Assembly (NCBI RefSeq): GCF_003945595.2
Contig: NW_024104378.1
Coordinates: forward strand, 434,001 to 498,000
Reading direction: 5' to 3'
Source of the DNA: Pipra filicauda
Lineage: Eukaryota > Chordata > Aves > Passeriformes > Pipridae
Length of the DNA stretch: 64,000 nucleotides
The notes beneath the pieces were generated by a model. That model worked only from the letters and a program-made list of their open reading frames with translations. It searched no databases and was not told where the DNA came from. Of this stretch, positions 54,996 to 64,000 are shown one piece after another; position 1 is the stretch's first letter; each line of letters opens with the position of its first letter. A program made the translations under genes and the position numbers.

Positions 54996-57900
54996 ATGGC
55001 CCAGCTCCGCATCACCAACTTTTTCGGCCAGACAAAAGCGGCCACTGGAGTCCCGGCCAAGCGCGGCGGCGGCCACCGGCTCAAGGCCGCCCTCGCCGGT
55101 GCTTCGGTCCCCCGGGAGGAGGAGGATGGTGGTGCCCCGGCGGGGCTCAGTGCCCGCTCGCCGCCGCTGCTCCGGTCACCGCGCACTCCGGCCCGCGGGG
55201 ACTCCCCGGCCGTGCGGGGGCTGGCGGGCAGGAAGAGGAGCCGCCGGGACATGGAAGCGGAGTCGCCAATCGGAGCCCGGTTCGGGGAACCGAGCGGGAA
55301 GTCGGCGCGGAAGAGGCTGGAGCCACCCCGGGATGCGGAACCGGGGTCTCCAGACGCGGTAGGGAGATGGGGGGATCGGCGATGGCCGCTTCCTCAGGGA
55401 CGCGGCTATAAAATGGAGATGGGAGAGGATAAGGGGAGGAGGGGAGTGGGTGGGTGAGGAACTGTAAATCAACAGGCCCCACCAAGTGTTTGACCCTTTT
55501 TCCTAGTGCAGGACCCCCAAACCTGCTGCCCCTTGGTGCAGATCTCTCCCTGTCCCCAACCCCAGGCTTGCCCCCTGCCCCTCGTGCAGGACCCTCAGAG
55601 TTTGCCCCCCATTCTCCTGATGGAGACTCCCCCCTTATCCTGTCTTGCCCCCTGTACCAAGTGCAGCATTCCCAAAACTTGTCCCCCTTCTCTTGATGCA
55701 GACCCTTTCCCCCCGACTTGCCCCTGTCCCTAGTGCAGAAACCCCTATGGCTACCCCCCCTGTGCAGGACTTTTGGGGGGCACCGGGGAAGGGGTCCGGA
55801 TGGGTGGTTTCCCCGGGCAGCCTCTAACTCTCCTCTGTCTCTTGCAGGCCACCAACCTCTCTCTGCTGGCTACTGCTCAACCCCTGATACCCTCCTCGCA
55901 TGACCTGGCAGTGCCCCTCCCGACCACCCCCAGCTCACAGCAGGACACGGGGACACGGCCTGGCACAGCCCCCCCGGGGACAGCCCGGCGCCTGCAGCGG
56001 GTACAGGGTGATCCCAGCTCTTTGCTCCTGTTGGGGGTGGATTTGGCGCTGTGACCTGCTGTGACCCCGTGTCCCCTCCCTACCCAGGAGGACGTGGCCG
56101 AGCTGCGGGGCCGCCTGCAGAAGATGAAGGAGCTGGCCCAGCTGCCATCTGTGCCCAGTGGGACCAGCACAGACCTGCGGGGCCGCCTGGAGCGAGTGCG
56201 GCAGCTGGAGCTGCGGATCCGGCAGAGGAAAGCGGAAAGTGAAGCCACATCGGGAGCACGGCCATGCAAGGACACTGGAGCAGCAGCTTCTGCGGCAGAG
56301 GCCGGGTGAGGAGCAGCCAGGCAGTGATTTTGAGGGAAAATCAAGGTGTCCCAGCAGTTGCCACAGCCCCACAGTGGTTCTGTGGGTGTCTTCCCACCCC
56401 ATGAGGGGGTGTGGGGATTCTGAGCGTGGCCCAAGCTACCCTGAGTATTGGGATGTCACTCTTTCCAGGTGATGTGACCCTGATGCTGGCACAGGTTGCT
56501 GAGGGAAGGGTTTTGGAATGGGAATGGGAGGTGGGTCCCACTATCTGGAGTCAGCAGCAGGACCCCCGTCCTGGCCAATGTCTATCTAGAACCTTCTTTC
56601 TTTCTTCAGAGAGAAGCCCCCAGCATACCAGCGGTTCCACACCCTTGCTCAGGACCTGCCCCCAGGGCTCACGCTGCCCTACAAGTTCAAGGTGCTGGCA
56701 GAGATGTTCCGCAGCTTGGACACCATCGCTGGGATGCTCTTCAACCGCGCCGAGACCATCACCTTCACCAAGGTCAAGCAGGGGGTGCAGGACATGATGC
56801 GCAGGTAAGTCGGCAGCGCTGGGCAGCCTCTTTTGGGGTCCCAGCAGCCCCTTTTGGGGTCCCAGCTGAAGCTGTCGGGGCCGATGACTGTTGGGGTCCC
56901 CAACCTCTCGGGGTGCTGTTGCAGGCAGTTTGAGGAACGTCATGTGGGGCAGATCAAGGCTGTGTATCCCACCTCGTACCGGCTGCGCCAGGAGAAGAAC
57001 ATCCCCACGTTTGGTGATGGCAGGAAGAAGTCAGAGTACCAGCTCACGCTGGAGCCAGTGGTGGGAGAAGGTACGTATGGTTTTGGGGTGTCCAAGAGCT
57101 GGAGTGTGCTCAGTCCCGGCTATGATCTCTGAATCCATAGAGATGCTCTGCTTGGTCCATTAAGTAATCATCTGCAGGCCTGAGCATGTTGAAAATGGGA
57201 AACGCTTTTGCGACAAGAGGGAAGAGGCTGGGCAGTGATTGTGGCAGTGACTCAGCCCCATGGTGGGACTCTGATCCCATCCTTCCCAAGGCTCCCAAGG
57301 TTTGGGGAGGTGCTGTGGGTGATGCTCGTGTTCCTCCTTGCAGAGGAGAAGGTGGATGGTCGCCCTCACCTGTCGGCGTCGCGGTTGTTGGAGCGCAGGA
57401 AGGAATTCCGTCAGAACCTGGTGAACATCGTCAAGCAGCACCACAAGGTGAGGGGCACCTGGCACCCCTGCTTTGGGGCCCTGGGGTTGTCACTGTCTAG
57501 GACAACTAAAGAACAGGCTGAAGGATGTGGCTGGTTCCCATGGGATGTTCTTGGCAGCAGGTGTGGGTGGGCTCTGAGTTCCCTCCATGTGTTGCCAAGC
57601 CATGCTGGGAGTGCAGGGCAACAGCCAACTCCTCCATACCTGGTGCCACGACACAGCTCTTACTCCTTTCCAGGCATTCCTGGCCGCTCTCAGCCCTCCC
57701 CTGGAGGTGCCAGAGGAGAAGCTGACCCGCTGGCATCCCCGCTTCAATGTGGATGAGGTGCCGGACATCAGCCCTGTGGAGCTGCCACGGCCACCACAGG
57801 AAGACAGGCTGAGCACAGCCCAGGAGGTGCTGAGCACAGCTCGGGGGATGCTGAGCCCCAAGGTGAGTCAGGGCTGGGGTCTGGCTCTGTCTGTGCCATC

Positions 57901-59281
57901 TCTCTGAGAAGATGTGACCGGACAGGGGTTGGGAGGGATTGTTCCAGAGCCACAGGACTGGAGGCAGGTGGGACACAAACCTGGCTGGTGGTGCTGCAGA
58001 TTGTGGTGCAGGACTGGTGTCGATCCTGGAAGAGATGATCCAAGGGCTAGATAGAGCTCCTCTGCTCTGGAGACAGGCTGGGAGAGCTGGGGGTGTTCAG
58101 CCTGGGGAAGAGGAGGCTCTGGGGAGACCTTAGAGCCCCTTCAAGTGCCTAAAGGGATTGCAGGGGAGCTGGAGAGGGACTTTGGACAAGGCCTGGAGTG
58201 CCAGGACAAGGGGGAATGGCTCCCCACTGCCAGAGGACAGGGTTAGATGGAATATTGGGAAAAAATTCTTCCCTAGGAGGGTGGGGAGGCCCTGGCACGG
58301 GCTGCCCAGAGAAGCTGTGGCTGCCCCATCCCTGGAAATGTCCAAGGCCAGGTGGGATGGAGCTTGGAGCAACCGGGGATGTGGAAGGTGTCCCTACCCA
58401 TGGCAGGGGGTAGAACAAGATGGGTTTTAAGGTCTCTTCCAAACCATTCCATGATTCTATGAAGCCCCTCAAACTCCTCTGTGCAGACAGGGATGAGCTG
58501 GGAGCGCTGGGTTGGGATCGCTGGGCTGAAGGATGACGGCAGGGGCAGCAGAGGGGAAACTTTTCCTTCCTCCAGCCTGAGCTGTAATCCAACTCCTCCT
58601 CCTTCTTCCACATGAGCAGATGGAAAAAGCTCTTGCCAACCTGGCCTTAAGAACAGCCGAAGCCGGTGCGGGGGAACCGGTGCTTTCCAAAGCACCGTCC
58701 CCTGCCAGCACCGCCAGCGCTCTCAAAGGGGTGTCCCAGGCGCTGCTCGACAGGGTGAGTAATTCTGTCCTGGATGAAAGGTGGGTGCTGGAGGTGCTGC
58801 CTGGGCCTCACCCCATCTCCTCCGCTCCCCAGATCCGGGCGAAGGAGGCGCGGAAGCTGCAGGCGCTGATGACGCGGGACACGCAGCAGGAGGAGCGCGT
58901 GGCCATGCTGGGCCGGCTGCCGGCCATGGCCCGAGTCCTGCGCAGCGTCTTTGTGGCTGAGAAGAAGCAGGCGCTGCCCATGGAGGTGGTTTGTGCCCGC
59001 CTGGGTGACAGCTACGACGAGCTGATGGCACCTGGTAGGAATTCGGGGGGGGGGGGTGTCTCTGCAGGGGGAAGGGGCTGGGGAGGCAAGTTCTGACGCC
59101 CTGTTCCTTGTTCGCAGCTGAGATGGAGAAGCACCTGCGGCTCTTCGTGGAGCTCCTGCCTGACTGGGTGGGCATCCACGCCATCAGGACAGACACCTAC
59201 ATCAAGCTGGACAAAGAGAAGGACCTTGGCCTCATCACTGAGAGGCTCACCAAGGCGGCGAAGGAGGCGGAAGCCCTCTGA
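54996..59281 (+). CDS. CDT1: DNA replication licensing factor CDT1, 10 exons, 622 aa
   Basis: Exons: 54996-55358, 55848-56000, 56088-56305, 56610-56804, 56925-57070, 57344-57447, 57674-57862, 58620-58754, 58833-59034, 59118-59281. They close in frame to 622 aa (human 546; the N-terminal region is longer here). The start [14 protein letters not shown] is a PIP-box degron by which CRL4-Cdt2 destroys CDT1 on PCNA. RKRSRR and the Cy-like RKRL follow in the disordered region. The geminin-binding winged helix starts near [15 protein letters not shown] and includes [20 protein letters not shown]. The MCM-binding C-terminal helix domain holds [17 protein letters not shown] and [16 protein letters not shown]1 loads MCM2-7 with ORC and CDC6 in G1. 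Intron 7 holds a CR1. Confidence 0.96.
55500..55770 (+). repeat. Minisatellite in CDT1 intron 1 with acceptor-like units
   Basis: About five diverged units carry '(c)tagtgcaggaccc' or 'ggtgcagatc' followed by 'cttgccccctgtcc'. Several resemble a 3' splice site but lead into no open frame. Confidence 0.7.
58027..58463 (+). mobile_element. CR1 LINE 3' fragment in CDT1 intron 7
   Basis: Contains the CR1 ORF2 end ('cctggggaagaggaggctct', 'ggccctggcacgggctgccc'), the 3' region and the tail 'accattccatgattctatga'. Truncated and inactive. Confidence 0.93.
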
Positions 59282-59810
59282 GCCCCCTAGGGATCGAGGT
59301 TTGCCCTGTGCAATCTCCTCTAAATGTAGCAAATCCCAACTGCACTTTGAGTTCTGGTGTGGGCTGATGGGAGGCTTATCCTCAGGGGTGTCTGAGGAAG
59401 GGCAGAATGCCTTAATTTTTTTTATTTAAGGGATCCTGGGGTGAGACCCATGAGGGCTGTAGCTCCCCTAATCCTCAAGCAATCCTGCATCCTGGGGTGA
59501 CAATGCAAGCAATGAAAATGAGCTGAGCAACCTCTTCTTGGCTTTCCTGTGTTCTACTGAAGTTTTAATGCAGGATGTTTCTCCTGAAGATCTAATTCTC
59601 TTCCATGAACTGGGTCCTGGTGAGGTGAAGGCAGGACGGGGCAGGGTGAGGTGAGAGGGTGACAGGCAGGAAGGAGTGAGAGAGAAAGTCACAAATCAAC
59701 GTTCTTGGAGCTTTGGGCCTTGTTCTGTTTTTAAGGGAGGGAAAACGCATCTTCCAGCCGTCACTGGAAACAACTACAGGACTTGTCAAAACATATTTGT
59801 ATTAAATGTT
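59282..59810 (+). other. CDT1: CDT1 3' UTR
   Basis: No AATAAA occurs before about 59810. ATTAAA at 59801-59806 is the best candidate poly(A) signal, so the end is tentative. Confidence 0.5.
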
Positions 59811-59819
59811 TTAAATATA

Positions 59820-61475
59820 GCTGACTTGTGTTAACCCAGCACTCTTCCTCCGTGAGCTGCCTGTCTCGTGGTTCTCCATGGCAATTGGCACCGGGAAGGG
59901 CTGGGTCCTCATCCAGCTCCTGGAGAAAGACTTACTGGAAAAAGTGAGCGTGGGTTTGCAGGGAGCTGAAAGCAGCTTTTGTAAATGGGGACGGGGGAGC
60001 AGCTCCTGCAGGGATGGGAGCAGGCAGGGCTGGGGTGTGCAAGGGGGGGCTTTTTCCCAGAGGAAAGACCAGGCCACTCGGCTGAAGTGGCTTGGGAAAA
60101 GGGACAGAGAGGGTGAGGATTGCTCAGAGGTGCTGGGCTGGCGCAGTGCCCAGGTCAGGGCAGTGTGGGTGCAGGGGAGGAGGTGGGAGCTGCCCAGTGC
60201 CACGTCAGACACACCTCACACTGCTTCCTGAGCCAAACTGGGCTGGTTGGAGCAGGAGCCATCAAGGACTTGCAGAGAAAGGTGACTCTCCTTCATCCCT
60301 TCACCCTATGCTGGTCCTGGCCAGATTTCTCACCTGAAGTGCCAGATTGAAGTCAGGCAGCATCAGAGATCCTACAGCACTTCTTCCCAAGGGAGCAGGC
60401 AGACCTTTCTCCTCTGTGTCTTCCTCCAGGCCCCTGCTTGCTGTGTGCAGCCCAGCTGGCAGGCACTGCTGGCAGGAGGTTGCCCAGTTTCCAGGGAGGA
60501 GGAGGGTTTAAACCCAGCCCAGGAACTGGAGAGATACACAGAGCTGGGGTGCAAGGTTGGGGAGCTCTTGGGTGTGAAGCTGGGGGCCTTTGCGGTAGGC
60601 TGGGCTATCAGCCATTGCTCAAGGACCTCACCGTGGTGGAAAGAAGCTGGATTCCAGGAGCTGGACTGGAGAGGAGCTGGATTCCAGGAGCTGGATTGTA
60701 GAGGAGCTGGATTCAGCAGCCTGGCAGCCACCTGTGCACCTCAGGAGAGCTCGGAGCAAGCTCCCGTTCTGCTCCTCTTCTCCCACCTGGAAGCCACCCC
60801 TGCACAGCCTTGTCTCTCCAAGCAAATGACATCAGGGGCTGCTGGCAACCCAAAGGCACTGTCCCCAGTTCCCTGATGTCACCTCCTGGCCCCGTGCGCA
60901 GCCAGCGCTGGCACTGGCAGGGCTGACGCTGCTTCCCCGGCACGCAGCTGCTTTCCATGGCTCTCTGGGGTGGAACTGACTTTTCCCTTCTCTCCCCCGC
61001 AGCATGGACCCTCTCCTTGTGCCAAGTATGTGAGGTGCTGCCTCCCTTGGCTCCCCACAAGGGCTGGCTGTGAAAGAAGTGCCCTGGGATAGGTTGATCC
61101 CAAGGGAACGGTGGTTCTCAGCGTAAACGGAGCAGCACTGAAGTGGCTTTTCAGGAAATGGGGATAAAAATAGCTGGAATAGTTCTTACAAGTGTTAAGG
61201 GCTGGGTGTGAGGTGGCCCCATGCACTGGATGGAAAAAGGGGAGCTGAGCTGGGGGGGCTTGGTCTGCCTCCCTCCAGCCAGAGGTTGTGCAAGGTCTAG
61301 AGAAAGGTACCTGAACTCCCGGGAAAAAAACTCATTCCAAGCGTTGGGAGCTCACACCACAGCCTTGCTGAACTGACCATCTGGGTTTGGAGGAAGATGC
61401 TCACAAGGGTCATTAACGGCTTCAGCTACTGCAAGAACAGCTCTGAGACAGTTTAGAAAACATAAAAATAAATCA
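59820..61475. other. Spacer between CDT1 and APRT
   Basis: Convergent 3' ends flank unique DNA. At 60648-60718 a short repeat gives three copies of 'ggattccaggagctgga' plus 'gaggagct'. I see no gene. Confidence 0.6.
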
Positions 61476-61478
61476 ATG

Positions 61479-62365
61479 TTTATTTTACCCGTGAGTCCAG
61501 TCCCTGCTGGGACAGAGACAGTCCCTGATGTTTTCAGGCATGTGGAAGTTTTGGCACAACAAGTTTTAGCTGTGACCACACTGAACTGTGCTGGAGGAAG
61601 CATCTCCAAACCCCATCATCCATCGCACACCTCAGACCACTGAACACCTTTGCTGTGGCCTTATCTGACACCAAACTACTACCAAGAGCAGGTTCTGAAC
61701 TGGCATTAGCCTTTCAACATCCTGATGCCCCAAGACACCACAGCAGAGGGAAATTAACACAGGGAGTAGGGTATGGTGCAGAAAATTGGGAATTTGTGCT
61801 GAACAAGAGCTGCCTGTGGTCTCCGGGGAAGGAAAACATGGTGATTGAGCTCATCTACACCAGCAACATCCTGATTTAAGGACACAGCAGGCACTTAGTT
61901 GCCCTTGACAAGCACAACTTCTTCTGGTGTGAGCAACAGCACAGAGCAACCAGGCCATCCCCCAGATTTATCCCTGAGAGAAATAACCATTTTTTGCCCG
62001 TCTCCTGTGTTCCTTTGGCAAATTTTTAGCAGGTTCCTTGGAGGCTGACAGGCACAGCTCAACCCCCAGTGAATGCTGGTGCCCTGACAGAGCTCTCCTG
62101 CTCTACAGTAGCATTGTCACTTTGCTCTCCTAAAAAGCTGCATCCCCTCCCAATCAATCAGGCTGTTCCTTCTTCCCAAAAGGATGAACTCCAAAAGGGC
62201 TCATTACACTCACCACACTGCTTGGAAAAGAAATAGGATTTAGGACTGAATAGCATCTGGTCGTGATCAAAATGTGTGTTTCCCCCCTGCCCACCCCCCT
62301 GTGACTCAGAATTACTGGATAAAGCCCCAAATTTGTTCCCAGTGTTCCCTCCTCCCTGCTCCTCC
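61479..62365 (-). other. APRT: APRT 3' UTR with poly(A) signal
   Basis: TTTATT at 61479-61484 is AATAAA on the minus strand, about 0.9 kb beyond the APRT stop. No coding is seen in between. Confidence 0.6.
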
Positions 62366-63845
62366 TCAGTCATACTGCAGCAGTGAGTAGAAAGGGATGG
62401 AACTGAGCTTCTCCAACCCTTTCAGGGGTTTTAACTCTATGACCACCAGGCACTCCAGGATTTCAGCCTTCAGCCTCTTCAGCAGCTCACAGGCTGCACA
62501 CATGGTACCTGTGGAGCGGGAGAGAAACATACTCCAGGAGCAGCTTCTAACCCCATGGCTACTCCTGCTGCTGCCAACAGGTTGCCCAGAGAGGTTGTGG
62601 ATGCCCCTGGAAGTTTTCAAGGCCAGGTTGGAGCAACCTGGTCTAGTGGAAGGTGTACCTGTCCCTGGCAGGGGGTGGAATGAGATGAGCTTTAAGCTCT
62701 CTTCCAACCCGACCCCTTCCATGATTCTATGAACACACATGGGCACATGGGTCACACGAGCTTCTCTCACCTCCAGTTGCCAGCAAATCATCCACTATAA
62801 CCACTTTCTGTCCCGGTTCAACGGCATCAGTCTGGATTTCCAGTTCAGCCTGCAGGGTGGAAAGAGCAGCTTCGTTTTAGTTTGGCCTTAGAGAGAAGCT
62901 CTTCATCAGCTGCTGGTTCCACACATGGTAGAACAGAGACAAGTCCTCAGCAGGATCAACCTAAACACACAGCACCAAAAATCCCAAAGAACTCATATTC
63001 CAGCTACAGGGGAGTGCCATGGAAACACAGAGCAGGGAGGGGATTGCTGGGCCAACCCTCTGGCACGTCAAGATCCTGAACATTCATCATGTGAGTTATT
63101 GTGGAATTTTATCCCAGAGCAGTTCTCCAGTGAGGAAAATCTCCTGTAATGCACTGGAGAGCTCTGCCTAAGACAGATCCAAAGCAGCACCAGCACGTCC
63201 TGTGTCAGCTGAGCTTGTCCCAGGCAGGGGTTGGCCCAAACGGTCCCCATGGTAAGGCCTGGGTTTGGGGGTTCTGCTGCCGTTAGTTACTAGTGGTGGT
63301 TGCACATTATTAGGCTCAAAGCTCAGCTCTGAATGTGGAGTAGCCACGGGGTTATGGAGCAGGACTTGGGAAGCCATGCGGGAAGGCACTGACTTAGAGC
63401 ACTTACTGGCAGAGTGGGAAACACTCTCCGTGGTCATGCCCCTGAATTCAAGCCAAAGAAAGCGATTTAGCATCAAGTCTTAGCACCACCCCCCCCAAAA
63501 AATCACAGCACAGCATCAAAAACCACTCGCTGGCACGAACCATGTGTCTGTGGCTCAGGGACGGAGCAGCTCAGAGCCATTCCTGAAGGTTGGGCAGACT
63601 GTCCATGGCATCAGAAACTCAGTTTGGGACCACCCCGCTGGTTTTGTCACCCATCCCCTCGCTGACACCCCCAGCCCTGCCCCAGAACCCCCTGCCCTTC
63701 CCGGGCGTTACCTTGCCATATTCCAGGGCATAGGACACAGACTCGGTGGGACCGGGAAGTTTCCCCTTTTTCCGTATGGGCACAAAGCCAATCCCCAGCC
63801 TCTGGGCCAGAGGGGGCCCAATGAGGAATCCACGGGAATCCAGGC
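62366..63845 (-). CDS. APRT: Adenine phosphoribosyltransferase, last three exons (5' part outside window)
   Basis: Minus-strand exons 63712-63845, 62771-62849 and 62366-62508 join in frame and end at TGA 62366-62368. They encode [29 protein letters not shown], the PRPP-binding loop [14 protein letters not shown] and the terminus [10 protein letters not shown]. This is APRT, the cytosolic dimer that converts adenine and PRPP to AMP in purine salvage. About 118 residues are covered; exons 1 and 2 should lie beyond 64000. The GC-poorer 3' part and two CR1 fragments in its introns are unremarkable. Confidence 0.96.
62578..62733 (+). mobile_element. CR1 LINE 3' fragment in the last APRT intron
   Basis: Reads 'caggttgcccagagaggttg' through 'ttccatgattctatgaa', the CR1 3' end with its tail. 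Antisense to APRT. Confidence 0.93.
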
Positions 63846-63866
63846 CTGGGGGGAGCAGAGCACAGG

Positions 63867-64000
63867 AATCATGGAATTGTTTGGGTTGGAAAAGGCCTCT
63901 GAGACCATCAGAATCAATCGTTCTGCCAGCCTGGCCAAGGCCACCACTAACCATGTCCCCAGGTGCCACATCCACATGTTTCTTGAACACTTCCAGGCAT
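63867..64000 (-). mobile_element. CR1 LINE fragment at the window edge, in an APRT intron
   Basis: Starts 'aatcatggaattgtttgggt' and continues 'tggaaaaggcctctgagacc', the reverse of a CR1 3' end. It runs off the window. Confidence 0.85.

Overview
The window is bird nuclear DNA. It has spliced vertebrate genes with GT-AG introns, five fragments of the avian CR1 LINE on both strands, CpG-rich promoters, and very dense minisatellites, as expected of a small GC-rich avian chromosome. The gene order is ZC3H18 - IL17C - CYBA - MVD - RNF166 - CTU2 - PIEZO1 - CDT1 - APRT. This is the block known from human 16q24 (chromosome 11 in chicken, from general knowledge). The species cannot be named from the sequence. 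SNAI3, which sits between MVD and RNF166 in human, is not visible here.

Layout: 1-2985, last two coding exons and 3' UTR of ZC3H18 (+). 3139-3935, a diverged tandem array. 4243-7815, IL17C (+), whose first intron is about 2.3 kb of microsatellite DNA. 8585-11071, CYBA (-). 11370-12010, a minisatellite. 12294-15747, MVD (-). 16800-24116, RNF166 (-). 24117-24382, a short two-way promoter. 24383-28236, CTU2 (+). 28212-52763, PIEZO1 (-), 49 coding exons. 54780-59806, CDT1 (+). 61479-63845, the last three exons of APRT (-), with the 5' end beyond the window.

All exon models were built by hand from reading frame, splice sites and remembered family sequence. Every complete gene closes in frame: IL17C 191 aa, CYBA 183, MVD 400, RNF166 243, CTU2 486, PIEZO1 2652, CDT1 622. 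The genes do not form one pathway. They cover nuclear RNA handling (ZC3H18), epithelial cytokine signalling (IL17C), NADPH oxidase (CYBA), isoprenoid synthesis (MVD), ubiquitin ligation (RNF166), tRNA wobble thiolation (CTU2), mechanosensation (PIEZO1), replication licensing (CDT1) and purine salvage (APRT).

The most unusual signal is the behaviour of the minisatellites. Several introns carry arrays whose edge lies on an exon boundary, and two have units that appear to be copies of the neighbouring exon end with its splice site (MVD exon 5, PIEZO1 exon 1). PIEZO1 also carries three in-frame coding repeats. The largest is an 81-codon hexanucleotide-derived tract in exon 21; another, a 7-residue repeat, runs right to the exon 9 splice donor.
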